Shown here: piece after piece, positions 1-25,145 of the stretch
Position numbering within the stretch: the stretch's first letter is position 1
Layout of the letters: each line of letters opens with the position of its first letter
Assembly: GCF_021462225.1 (NCBI RefSeq)
Contig: NC_061817.1
Span: 10,897,936-10,961,935, forward strand
Source: Girardinichthys multiradiatus
Taxonomy: Eukaryota; Chordata; Actinopteri; Cyprinodontiformes; Goodeidae
Length of the DNA: 64,000 nt
Direction of reading: 5' to 3'
The notes under the pieces: model-generated
What the model was told of the DNA's origin: nothing
The model's input: only the letters and a program-made list of their open reading frames with translations
Databases searched by the model: none
Program-made: the position numbers and the translations under genes

Positions 1-198
1 ATTGAGCACATCTGGGACATCATGACTCGCTCCATCCACCAACGTCACGTTGCACCACAGACTGTCCAGGAGTTGGTGGATGCTTTAGTCCAGGTTTGGG
101 AGGAGATCCCTCAGGAGACCATCCACCGTCTCATCAGGAACATGTCCAGACGTTGTAGGGAGGTCATACAGACACATGGAGGCCACACACAATACTGA
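1..198 (+). CDS. Tc1-like transposase, C-terminal fragment
   Basis: Frame 1 is open from base 1 to a TGA at 196-198 and encodes 65 residues starting IEHIWDIMTRSIHQRHVAP. The E of IEHIW is the last residue of the DDE catalytic triad in Tc1-family transposases (family knowledge), and the remainder is the usual helical C-terminus ending in GGHTQY. The two catalytic aspartates and the DNA-binding domain would lie left of the window. There is no stop or frameshift in the visible part, so whether the full copy is intact cannot be judged. Confidence 0.8.
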   Translation: MEHIWDIMTRSIHQRHVAPQTVQELVDALVQVWEEIPQETIHRLIRNMSRRCREVIQTHGGHTQY

Positions 199-451
199 GC
201 CTCATCTTGACTTGTTTTAAGGACATTACATCAAAGTTGGATCAGCCTGTAGTGTGTTTTTCCACTTTAATTTTGTGTGTGACTCCAAATCCAGGCCTCC
301 ATTGGTTAATAAATTTGATTTCCATTGATGATTTTTGTCTGATTTTGTTGTCGGCACATTCAACTTTGTACAAAGAATTCAATGAGAATATTTCATTCAT
401 TCAGACCTAGGATGTGTTATTTTAATGTTCCCTTTATTTTTTTGAGCAGTG
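1..451 (+). mobile_element. Tc1-like transposon, 3' end
   Basis: The sequence opens inside a transposase reading frame and continues through a 3' untranslated stretch to an inverted-repeat end (ttttttgagcagtg) followed by TA at 452-453. TA is the normal Tc1/mariner target. The rest of the element lies left of the window. It sits beyond the last visible ttc39a exon, so it is probably in an intron of that gene. Confidence 0.8.
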
Positions 452-593
452 TACATTTCTTAGTAGGCACTTTCTTATCGAAGAACCTTCAGAGATTTCA
501 AAGAAAGATGGTCCTATTCTCAATGTAAGCATCTAAAATGTGCCCACCTTGAACACACTTTGTTGAAGCATTCCTCAGCAGCCTGCAGAATAC

Positions 594-16563
<15,970 letters not shown>

Positions 16564-16880
16564 GTTTCCTCTCCGGCGGCGCGCCTTGAACACCTGTTAG
16601 GAACTCAGCGGCAGCAGCAGATCTTGTCCGAAAAGCAGCATTCAGGAGATCTACGAACAAACTGATCCAACTAGACTTGTAATGCCGAAGCTGAAATCGA
16701 AGATGCAAACAGTCTCCCCTCTCAATTTTTGGAAAAGCATTCAGAGGTGAAGGCACGCACTCATCTGTGCGGATCTGACTGTTGGAGCGTGCGCATTAGA
16801 GGCGCGCTGACTCCTCCTCGCTGGCTCCGCTGCCACGCACACACACCGCAGCATCAGGCGTTCAACTAACTAACTGTTAA
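16564..16880 (-). promoter_or_regulatory. Probable 5' UTR and promoter region of ttc39a
   Basis: The sequence just upstream of the ttc39a start codon is locally richer in G+C and CpG than the flanking DNA (for example ccggcggcgcgcc at 16573-16585 and ggcgcgc at 16801-16807), which suits a housekeeping-type promoter. No TATA box or clear initiator was identified, and a non-coding upstream exon cannot be excluded. Confidence 0.35.
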
Positions 16881-17229
16881 ATAGTTTTACAGCTTTACGT
16901 CATTTTTCATATAATTTAATTGGCTGAACTGAAGTTGTGTAGCACTTCTTCAGCTTCAACAATTTTCAAAGATCATTTCTGTTGAACTTCTTAAACGTTT
17001 GGAGAAATTTTGTTCGCTCAGGAAATTCTGCTTTAGGTAGAGTTGTTCCGCTGATAGAAGGACACTAAGGTGGCAATTAAGACCCCGGTAGTGTTTGTGC
17101 CTCCTAATGCCTTTCAGGAACAACAAAAAAATAAGAATCTCTTGAAAAGGTTCAGTATTTTTTGTCACTCATGTCGTTGTAGTTGTGACAGAGACACTAA
17201 AGTTTTATTTTGTTCTATTCTATTCTAAG

Positions 17230-17500
17230 GTGAAAATCATTTTTAGATTTATTACACATAGAGTAAAATATTTCAAGCCGCTTTTTGCTCTTGTAATTTT
17301 GATGATTATGGCTTACAGATAAAAAAAAAAAAAAAAATTCAGTGTCAGAAAATTAGAATATTACAAAAAACGTTTCAACAGTAATGTCAGGCTTCTGGAC
17401 AGCACTACTTGGTTGGGTCTCCTTTTCCGTGATTTACTGCATCATTGCTGTGTGATCAGCCTGCGGCTCTGCTGAGGTATAACAGAAGCCCTGGTTTCAT
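17230..17500 (-). mobile_element. Tc1-like terminus relic
   Basis: The phrases ttcagtgtcagaaaattaga, cttggttgggtctccttttc and cagcctgcggctctgctgag follow the non-coding end and C-terminal region of the Tc1 family whose intact copies lie at 29245-30873 and 36657-38285, read in reverse. Heavily decayed and truncated. Confidence 0.5.
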
Positions 17501-17879
17501 AAAAATGCATTTTCCACAATTTCAAGCAGTCCTAAATGTAGTGAAATAGTTTTGTAGCTTTAAATCCTTGTTGTTATGATTTAATTGGCTGAACTAAAGT
17601 TGTGACGCACCTTAGTACGTCTAATGTAGAAGGCCGACCCTGCTTCTTACGCAAAAATAAACAATAGGCTGCTGGACAGTTCACATGTAATTTCACAGCA
17701 CAAAGACATGGTGGCGCTGTTGTCGTATTTATGCCCTGCGTCTCGAGACCAGCGTTTCTTGTGGTTACCTGCCTTACTCTTCATTTTAACTTTTTACAAC
17801 TAGGTGGAAATAAATGGCTTCCCGCCTTAGTTGTGAATCCTCAGTTTTAAATGAACAGTTACAATAGAAATAAATAATA

Positions 17880-18060
17880 TAGATTAAATCAAATAATACA
17901 AGGATTTCAATATAATTTATTAGGGGAGTTTATGAAGGGTACACAAAAATCGGAATTCCTGGACATTTTAGCATTAAACTTTTTTTTTCAAAATCCTATT
18001 TATTAACCATATTTTAAAATTTTCAAAAGTCTTTGAACCAAGACATTATTGAGGCTTCCA
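17880..18060 (+). repeat. AT-rich segment also found at 27690-27835
   Basis: The ordered phrases ttcctggacattttagcatt and tattaaccatattttaaaat match ttcctggataatttagaatt and cgttaaccatattgtagtac in the tandem units (near 27748 and 27788; again 7412 bp further on). Here an ORF module follows in the minus orientation; there it follows in the plus orientation. Confidence 0.5.
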
Positions 18061-18229
18061 TCGGAATCTTTTGGAGTTTCTGACCAAGCAAATCGGGTTG
18101 AATTGTGTTAAACGCACTGGAGAAATGTCCAGATGACAGTGGATTTCTTGAAGCAGGTGTATGATGGCATCTTCAACTCCAACCCCCCATCCCCCTTTAT
18201 GCAAACTGAAAGTTGTCCTGATAGTTCAT

Positions 18230-18960
18230 TATTTGCCTACTCAGATGGGCCTCATGGAGCGCGCAGCACTTTCGCAACTATCCTGACTGCGCCACGAAAG
18301 TGCGGAGCTGCGCTGCTCCAAACTCAGCGCCGCACTTCTAAACCTTCCTGAGCTCCTTAAGAGCCGCATGGAGTAAATGCGAGTAAATAACAAACGAATG
18401 CTCATTTTTTATTAGATCAGTATATTAAACAGTTTAGAATTATAGTTTCGTTATCAGATCTTTCTCTAGTGATCCATCACTTGGTATCTATGATTTCAGC
18501 TGAATTGTGAGGAAGTGTTGCTGTCAGATCCTAAAATCTGTCATAGTGTCAGAACTTTGCGCCCCCGTCTCTGATGGTGGTGTTCACTCTCTGCTCCTGA
18601 GAGCCGGGTTCATGTTGAACTGTACCTTCAGGTGAAAGACCGCAGCAAACCCCTGCCCGCTGGTGCTCCGCATAAAGCGGGAAATATTGAAGGTAATGAC
18701 GAGTCGGTCAGCGCGTTGGTAACTGAAACGGAGACAGAAGGCAAAACCAAAGCGCAGGACGCTCAGCTCAATGTGGTGCGGTTCAGACACACAGACTGTT
18801 CCTCTGTTTCTGTCCATAACAGGCTGACGATCCTCGGCTAACAAAGCAAAGCAGCGACAAATATTTGTAGTCAAAGTATCTTTATTTGCCTTCGGACAGA
18901 AAGTACTCCTGTAGAGAGAGAGCTGATCTTGGAACATTGTTCCGACACCTGCTTTAATAC
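18230..18960 (-). repeat. ORF module copy a (A type, minus strand)
   Basis: Reading leftwards from 18960 this copy has a TATTAAAGC core, a GGAACA..TGTTCC dyad (18931-18943), AATAAA, an acceptor-like cag, the small ORF, and then the same downstream landmarks as the inverted-repeat arms (tctagtgatccat, gatctgataacg, actcagcgccgc). It is back to back with copy b on the plus strand. Confidence 0.7.
18584..18817 (-). CDS. Small conserved ORF, A type, copy a (77 codons)
   Basis: Product not recognised. The frame runs from an ATG (MDRNRGTVCVSEPHHIELS) through RFGFAFCLRFSYQRADRLVI to a stop after ALRSRE. The frame is also open 40 codons upstream, so an earlier start is possible. An acceptor-like cag precedes this ATG by about 25 bases, which would suit an upstream non-coding exon. 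The alternating hydrophobic/polar pattern suggests several beta strands; there is no signal peptide or membrane segment. Intact copies occur at 23122-23355, 28282-28515 and 35694-35927. A diverged B form at 19162-19392 keeps the frame and the stop. The opposite strand has an overlapping 69-codon frame that does not explain the pattern of differences. It could be a host gene, an element-encoded protein or chance. Confidence 0.35.
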   Translation of the reverse strand: MDRNRGTVCVSEPHHIELSVLRFGFAFCLRFSYQRADRLVITFNISRFMRSTSGQGFAAVFHLKVQFNMNPALRSRE

Positions 18961-19045
18961 ACCGGATATTCTTTCTAAAGAATATCAGAAACTCCTCCTA
19001 CTGTGGGAGAAGGGGAAGAAATAAAAGCAGGTGTTGCGTACCGGT
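18931..19045. promoter_or_regulatory. Divergent promoter-like spacer between two ORF modules
   Basis: Two outward-facing cores share the phrase TAAAGCAGGTGT or AAAAGCAGGTGT. On the minus strand TATTAAAGCAGGTGT lies at 18946-18960, and on the plus strand ATAAAAGCAGGTGT lies at 19021-19034. Between them is a 22-bp palindrome (18965-18986; arms gatattcttt and aaagaatatc around ct). The minus core is followed by a ggaaca..tgttcc dyad. This layout suits a bidirectional promoter driving copy a leftwards and copy b rightwards. It is inference; no experimental start site can be seen. Confidence 0.4.
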
Positions 19046-19161
19046 GCAGTACTCTGTCCAAAGCGAATTTCTCCCAAGGTAAACGAATAAAGATACTTTG
19101 ACGTTGACTGCAAATCTTTATCGCTGCTTTTTCTTTGATAGTCGAGGATTACCAAACTACT

Positions 19162-19392
19162 ATGGAGAGAAACAGAACCGTCTCTGTGTTTGATCCTCCG
19201 CACATTGAGCTGAGCGTCCTGCGCTTCGGTTTCGTCCTGGTTCTTCGTTTCAGCTATGAACGCTCTGACCGACTAGTCGTTACTTTTAATATTTCCCGCT
19301 TTATGCGGAGCGGAAACGAACAGCGGTTCTCTACTTTCTTACACCTGATGATGCAGTTCAACATGAACCTGGCTCTCAGGAGAAGAGAGTGA
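19162..19392 (+). CDS. Small conserved ORF, B type, left arm (76 codons)
   Basis: Unrecognised protein starting MERNRTVSVFDPPHIELSVL and ending ALRRRE. It is clearly related to the A-type ORF but diverged: the central FGFVLVLRFSYERSDRLVV aligns with FGFAFCLRFSYQRADRLVI. At least nine codons of the aligned part differ only at a synonymous third base, and the stop is in the same place. An acceptor-like tctttgatag precedes the ATG by 25 bases, at the same place as in A copies. Upstream are AATAAA (19087-19092) and an ATAAAAGC core. An identical copy is on the minus strand at 26755-26985. Confidence 0.35.
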   Translation: MERNRTVSVFDPPHIELSVLRFGFVLVLRFSYERSDRLVVTFNISRFMRSGNEQRFSTFLHLMMQFNMNLALRRRE

Positions 19393-20555
19393 ACACCACC
19401 ATCAGAGACGAATGCGCAGTCTGTTTGTAACAGATTTTAAGATCTGCGTAGAAAGAGCAACAATTCGTCACAAATGAGCTGAAATAATTTCAAAATATAT
19501 TTAACAGAAAAGTTCGGGTATCTAACGACGAACCTTGTAACTGCATGCTGTGCGTCCTGATGGAGCAACAGCCATTGGATGGGTACCCCCGTGTATTACT
19601 AGAAAAAGATCTGATAACGAAATAAAATATTAAATACCCTGATCTAACACGAAATACGCGTTTGTTTGTTCTTTACTCACATAAAACGTCTCAGGAGCTC
19701 AGTGCGCCGCTGAGTTTGGAGCAGCACAGCTCCGCACTGCTGTGGCGCAGTCAGGATGGTTGCGCTTTGTGAAGTGATGGGAAAATGAGTGGCAGAAAAG
19801 ACAGCAGCCATTTGTAAGGCGACGTTGTTGGCAAAAAAACATGGGTGACTCATATTCTATCAAGGTAGAGAGACACAACATGATAAAGTTTAATAAACTG
19901 CTCTGATATAAAAATGAATTTTTACTTGTTTTTATTCACATGAAACACGGTATCAGTCTCCTAGTAAATGAGCAGGAAGGCAGGTTCAGACATGCTCCGC
20001 TCTGGTTGGGTTTCATTCATGTCACTGCAGGCGAGTTGGAGCTAGTTTGTCAGCCCAGTCGTGACCTGGTTGAACAAAACACACCCTTACAGCTACAGCG
20101 AGAACATGAGTCTTCCTCTGGTTTCTCTAGAAAGACTCCAGCCTAAATGAGTCTGTGCTCCAAAGAAAAATATCAAAGCACCAGTGGAAAAATGCAAAAA
20201 GCTGGTCAGCATTTCTAAAATGGGTTTCATTGCTTTAACAGCAGTAGAACCTTTCCTATTAACTATTGAGAAGACTATAAATCATTTTCTATACGTGCTT
20301 TTCTAATACAATGTAAATAAAAACAGATTTTTACTCCTTATACCTTAAGAACTCAGTGCCGCTGAGTTTGGACAGGGTACAACAAGAGCGGGTCCGTCGA
20401 CGGTGACGTTCGGAGTAGTCAGGGAGAATGCGGAACCGTTCACATTAATTATAATAATAATGGAGTTACTCCGTAGGTCGAAGCAAGCCCGGAGGATGTG
20501 GAATCTGGGGTTGACGCTTTTTTGAATCAGATGGATCATGAGAGAAATGTAAAAT

Positions 20556-20584
20556 AATAAAGTAATAATAATAATAATAAAGTT
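20556..20584. repeat. (ATA)n-rich microsatellite, mirrored in the right arm
   Basis: An ataataa-rich run in the left arm, matched by ttattatt at about 25563-25591 in the right arm. It is part of the inverted repeat. Confidence 0.7.
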
Positions 20585-21004
20585 AAATAAACTGCCCCGA
20601 TGTAAAAATTAAGTTTTAGTCGTTTTTATTCACATAAAACACGGTATCAGTCTCTATGTATAAAGGAGCTCGGGAATTAAGACTCAGATGTTCAGCTTTC
20701 TCGGTCCCTTTCCTGTGAATTGCGTCCTTGCAGGTGATTTGGAGCTAGTTTGTCATCACAGTCAAGCCCTGATTGGACAAAACACACACATACAGTTACA
20801 GTGACCTCTGGTACAGTCCCCCGCGTCATGAAAGCATGTCCATAGCTGGCACTCACTGAAGAAAAAACATTAAATTCTTCTATTCTGGGGATGTTTTTTT
20901 AAATACTTAAATATCAGATGTGTGTAACAGCAGTGCTATATGTCTCTGATCGTCAGCATTAAGCAGAATAATCTTTGCCCCATGGGTAAAGGAATGGCAG
21001 TGCA

Positions 21005-21189
21005 TGTCCATTCATCGGGGGTCTGGCAGACGCCTTGGCTCCAGTCACTGGGGGTCCGGCCAACGCCTCTACTCCAGTTTTCGTGAGTCTGGCCCTACGC
21101 CTCGGCTCCAGTCAATGGGGGTCTCAGGGGGTCTGTATCGATGCTACGGCTCCAGTCAACGGGGGTCCCGCCGATGCCACGCCTGGGCT
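21005..21189 (-). repeat. 33-bp minisatellite, short block in opposite orientation
   Basis: Degenerate units (ggctccagtcaacgggggtc type) are the reverse complement of the blocks at 21346-22805 and 23441-24325. This places the first inner boundary of the inverted repeat next to inverted minisatellite. Confidence 0.75.
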
Positions 21190-21345
21190 GCATTCATCGG
21201 GGGATCCGAACTTTTATGTTCAGTTAAACATATTTTCAAATGATTTTCAAACGCCCTCGTCTCTGGTGGTGTTCACTCTCTGCTCCTGAGAGCCGGGTTC
21301 ATGTTGAATTGTAACTTCAGGTGAAAGACCGCAGCAAACCCTTGC
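21190..21345 (-). pseudogene. ORF module copy c, truncated
   Basis: Reading the minus strand, only the last part of the A-type ORF remains (FHLKLQFNMNPALRSRE then stop), with its downstream sequence ending in the phrase aaagttcggatccccc. The start and most of the frame are missing. A short duplication (gcagcaaaccc twice) sits at the truncation edge. Confidence 0.7.
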
Positions 21346-22805
21346 AGCAAACCCCTAACACGATGAATGCAGCCGAGGCGTCGGACAGATCCCCTGAGAC
21401 CCTCGTTGACTGGAGACGAGGCGTCGGACGGATCCCCGACAACTGGAGCCGAGGCGTCGGACGGATCCCCGAAAATTGGAGCCGAGGCGTCGGCCTGACC
21501 CCTGACATCTCAAGCCGAGGTGTCGGCCGGACCCCCGACGTCTTGAGCCGTGGCATCGGCCAGATCCCGACAACTGGAGCTGAGTCGTGGGCCGGACCCC
21601 CTATGATGGGAGCCGAGGCGTCGGCTAGACCCCCGACAACTGGAGCTGAGGCGTCGGCCGGACCCCCGACAACTGGAGCCGGGGCGTCGGCCACACCCCG
21701 ATGACTGGAGCCGAGGCGTCAGGCAGATCCCCTGAGACCCTCGTTGACTGGAGACGAGGCGTCGGCCAGATCCCCGACAACTGGAGCCGAGGCGTCGGAC
21801 GGATCCCCGAAAACTGGAGCCGAGGCGTCGGACGGATCCCCGAAAACTGGAGCCGAGGCGTCGGCCAGACCCCTGACGTCTTGAGCCGTGGCGTCAGCCA
21901 GATCCCGACAACTGGAGCCGAGGACCTATGACTGGAGCCGAGGCATCAGCTAGACCCCCGACAACTGGAGCTGAGGCGTCGGCCGGACCCCCGTTGACTG
22001 GATCCGAGGCATCAGCCGAACCCCCGATGTCTTGAGCCGAGGCGCCGGCCAGATCAACGACAACTGGAGCCGAGTCTTCGTCCGGACCCCCAATTATTGA
22101 GGCGTAACAGTAGTAAAACCGACCCTCAGCAGCAGGAGCAGGACCTGAGGCATCGCTGAGACTGTCAGAGGGGTCGACAGTTCCCCCATTGACTGGAGCC
22201 GAGGCGTTGATCGGACCCCTGACATCTTGAGCCGAGGCGTCAGCCGGATCCCTGACAACTGGAGCCGAGGCGTCAGCTGGACCCCCATTGACTGGAGTCG
22301 AGGCGTCGGCCAGATCCCCGACAACTGGAGCCGATGCGTCGGCCAGACAGCTGATGTCTCGAGCCGAGGCGTCGGCTAGAGCCCCCACAACTGGAGCCAA
22401 GGCGACGGCTGGAATCCCGATGACTGGAGCCAAGGCGACGGCTGGACCCCTGATGACTGGAGCCAAGGCGTCGGACAGACCCCCGAGACCCCCTTTGACT
22501 GGATCTGAGGCGTTGGCCGGACCCCCGACAAGTGGAGCCGAGGCGTCAGCTGGACCCCCGTTGACTGGATTTGAGGTGTTGGCCGGAACCCCGACGTCTG
22601 GAGCCGAGGCGTCGGCCAGATCCCCGACAACTGGAGCCGATGCGTTGGCCAGACAGCTGATGTCTTGAGCCGAGGCGTCGGCTAGAGCCCCCACAAATGG
22701 AGCCAAGGCGACGGCTGGAGTCCCGATGACTGGAGCCAAGGCGACGGCTGGACCCCTGATGACTGGAGCCGAGGTGTTGGCCTGACCCCCGATGAATGGA
22801 CATGA
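21346..22805 (+). repeat. CpG-rich 33-bp minisatellite, main block
   Basis: About 40 units related to gacaactggagccgaggcgt plus cggacggatcccc. Because 33 is divisible by three, several frames stay open: a 281-codon minus frame reads as an 11-residue repeat (ADASAPVVGGP type). A longer subunit containing gtagtaaaaccgaccctcag occurs at about 22110 and again twice in the next block. I treat it as repeat DNA, not as a proven gene. Confidence 0.9.
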
Positions 22806-22952
22806 AGTAAATGTTGCGTTTTTTGATATGTTTTTCTAAATATTGTTTTTTTAATATTTTAAATGTGGAAAAAATGTTTTTTGAAAGGTATGATTTGACA
22901 TGTTGCGTTTTTTGAAATGGTGAGTTTTGTGAAATGTGTTTTTTGAAATGTT
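22806..22952 (+). repeat. T-rich ttttttgaaatg repeat
   Basis: Irregular copies of ttttttgaaatgttg-like words join the minisatellite to the palindrome at 22953-22974. The same kind of repeat is at 24331-24569. Confidence 0.75.
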
Positions 22953-23440
22953 GATATTCTTTAGAAAGAATATCAGGTGTATTAAAGCAGGTGTCGGAAC
23001 AATGTTCCCAGATCAGCTCTCTCTCTGCAGGAGTTCTTTCTGTCCGAAGGCAAATAAAGATACTTTGACTGCAAATATTTGTCGCTGCTTTGCTTTGTCA
23101 GCCGAGGATCGTCAGCCTGTTATGGACGGAAACAAAGGAACAGTCTGTGTGTCTGAACCGCACCACATTGAGCTGAGCATCCTGCGCTTTGGTTTTGCCT
23201 TCTGTCTCCGTTTCAGTTACCAATGCGCTGACCGACTCGTCATTACCTTCAATATTTCCCGCTTTATGCAGAGCACCAGCAGGCAGGGGTTTGCTGCGGT
23301 CTTTCACCTGAAGGTACAGTTCAACATGAACCCGACTCTCAGGAGCAGAGAGTGAATACCACCACCAAAGACGAGGGCGTAACATGTTTGAAAATCATTT
23401 GAAAATATATTTAACTGAACATAAAAGTTCAGATCCCTCG
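22953..23440 (+). repeat. ORF module copy d (A type)
   Basis: It begins exactly at the 22-bp palindrome (22953-22974), followed by the TATTAAAGCAGGTGTCGGAAC core, AATAAA, the ORF and downstream sequence up to a minisatellite edge near 23440. No module sequence lies left of the palindrome. Confidence 0.8.
23122..23355 (+). CDS. Small conserved ORF, A type, copy d (77 codons)
   Basis: An intact copy of the unrecognised A-type ORF with a few replacements relative to copy a (MDGNKGTVCV at the start, YQCADRL in the middle, FMQSTSRQG later, NPTLRSRE at the end). An in-frame ATG lies 40 codons upstream and another 62 codons upstream. Confidence 0.33.
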   Translation: MDGNKGTVCVSEPHHIELSILRFGFAFCLRFSYQCADRLVITFNISRFMQSTSRQGFAAVFHLKVQFNMNPTLRSRE

Positions 23441-24325
23441 ATGAATGCAGCTGAGGCGTAGGACAGACCCGATTACTGGAGCCGAGGCATCATCTGGAAC
23501 CCCATTGACTAGAGCCGTGGCATTAGACAGACCCCCGAGACCCCCGTTGACTGGAGCCGAGGCGTGGGCCGGACCCCCTGACGTCTTGAGCCGAGGCGTC
23601 GGCCGGACCCCCGACGTCTCGAGCCGTGGCGTCGGCCAGATCCCCGACAACTGGAGCCGAGGCGTCAGCCGGACCCCCGTTGACTGGAGTAGAGGCGTCG
23701 GCTAGAGCCCCGCTAACTGGAGCCGAGGCATCGGCCGGATCCCCAATGACTGGAGATGAGGCGTCGGGTGGGCCCCCGACAACTGGAGCCGAGGCCTTGG
23801 CCGGACCCCCAATTACTGAGGCGTAGCAGTAGTAAAACAGACCCTCAGCGGCAGAAGCAGGACCTGAGGTCTCGCTGAGACCCTCAGAGGGGTCGACAGT
23901 ACCCCCGTTGACTCGAGCCGAGGCGTCGGCCGGATCCCAGACAACTGGAGCCGAGGCGTCGGCCAGGCCCCCGTCGACTGGAGCAGGTGCGTCGGCCGGA
24001 CCCCTGCCGTTTTGAGCCGAGGCGACGGCCAGATCCGCGTCAACTGGAGCCGAGGCGTCGGGTGGACCCCCGACAACTGGAGTGGAGGCATCGGCCGGAC
24101 CCCCAATTACTGAGGCGTAGCAGCAGTAAAACCGACCTTCAGCGGCAGGAGCAGGATCTGAGGCATCGCTGAGACCCTCAGAGGGTTTGACGGTACCCCC
24201 GTTGACTGGAGCCGAGGCTTCGGCCGGACCCCTGATGTCTCGAGCCGAGGCGTCGGCTAGAACCCCCACAACTGGAGCCAAGGCGACGGCTGGAGTCCCG
24301 ATGACTGGAGCCGACTGGTTGGCCT
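23441..24325 (+). repeat. CpG-rich 33-bp minisatellite, second block
   Basis: Same unit as 21346-22805, with a longer super-unit of about 293 bp repeated (the gaggcgtagcagtagtaaaa phrase near 23818 and its relative near 24112). A 278-codon open minus frame results from the 33-bp period. Confidence 0.88.
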
Positions 24326-24330
24326 GCAGT

Positions 24331-24569
24331 AAATGTTGCGGTTTTTTTATGTTTTTCAAAATATTGGTTTTTTAATATTTGAAATGTTGCAAAAATTTTT
24401 TTGGAAATGTTGAGTTTTTTTGAAATGTGTTTTTTGAAATGTTGCGTTTTTTTAAATATTTTTTGAAATGTTGCATTTTGTGAAATATATTTTGAAATGT
24501 TGCAGTTTTTGAAATGTTTTTTGAAATGTATATTTTAATTTGTTGTGCTTAGTCAATGTCTCGTTTTTT
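24331..24569 (+). repeat. T-rich ttttttgaaatg repeat, second block
   Basis: Irregular tttttgaaatgttg words, again ending at a copy of the palindrome (24570-24591). Confidence 0.75.
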
Positions 24570-24948
24570 GATATTCTTTAGAGAGAATATCAGGCGTATT
24601 AAAGCAGGTGTTGGAACAATGTTCCCAGATCATCTCTCTCTCTGCAGGAGTACTTTCTTTCCGAAGGCAAATAAAGATACTTTGACTACAAATATTTGTC
24701 GCTGCTTTGCTTTGTCAGCCGAGGATCGTCAGCCTGTTATGGACGGAAACAGAGGAACACTGTGTGTCTGAACCGCACCACATTGAGCTGAGCGTCCTGC
24801 ACTTTGGTTTGGCCTTCTGTCTCCGTTTCAGTTACCAACGCGCTGATCGACTCATCTTTGCCTTCAATATTTCCCGCTTTATGCGGAGCACCAGCGGGCA
24901 GGGGTTTGCTGTGGTCTTTCACCTGAAGGTACAGTTCAACATGGACCT
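24570..24948 (+). pseudogene. ORF module copy e, frameshifted and truncated
   Basis: The module starts at a palindrome copy with one mismatch (24570-24591). The ORF start is at 24739 (MDGNRGTLCV), but two bases are missing near 24765, so the frame stops at once. The rest of the ORF (SEPHHIELS onwards) continues in another frame until the module breaks off near 24946. Confidence 0.75.
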
Positions 24949-25080
24949 GCTCTTGTTGTACCCTGTCCAAACTCAGCGGCACTGAGTTCTTAAGGTATAA
25001 GGACAACTGGAGACGAGGCATCGGCCGGACCCCCAATGACTGGAGCCGAGGTGTTGGCCTGACCACCGATTAATGGACAT
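24949..25080 (+). repeat. Arm fragment plus minisatellite remnant
   Basis: Bases 24949-25000 repeat, in the same orientation, the right-arm text at about 25757-25811 (cttgttgtaccctgtccaaa, then ctgagttcttaaggtataag). Two or three 33-bp units follow. This records a further rearrangement in the core. Confidence 0.65.
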
Positions 25081-25145
25081 GCAGTAAAATTGACCCATCC
25101 ACACCAATCATCCACACCAAGCTCCTAACAGCTGTTGAGGTGCTT

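Larger units (their letters stand above)
16881..18229. other. Gene-free spacer left of the repeat complex
   Basis: AT-rich DNA with no supportable exon. It contains a Tc1-like relic (about 17230-17500) and a segment (17880-18060) that recurs near 27690-27835. Short open frames here have no recognisable product. Confidence 0.6.
18961..21004 (+). repeat. Left arm of a 2-kb inverted repeat
   Basis: It is the reverse complement of 25146-27186. Matching positions sum to 46147 with no net indel from 18961 to at least 20539. Only a few substitutions and one 2-bp indel are visible nearer the inner end. The arm holds the B-type ORF (19162-19392). It then holds two diverged copies of a ~0.65 kb segment (about 19680-20120 and 20342-20820), each carrying ttttattcacat.aaacacg, then tatcagtct, then ggagctagtttgtca. 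Confidence 0.9.

Noticed and set aside
18133..18351. 72-codon plus-strand frame near the left edge of the repeat complex
   Set aside because: It overlaps the distal part of a minus-strand module copy and is not conserved in the other copies.
21894..24359. Two long minus-strand frames (281 and 278 codons) as alanine/proline-rich protein genes
   Set aside because: They are the automatic result of a 33-bp repeat with no stop in the unit; plus-strand frames stay open too. No start context, exon or unique domain supports them.
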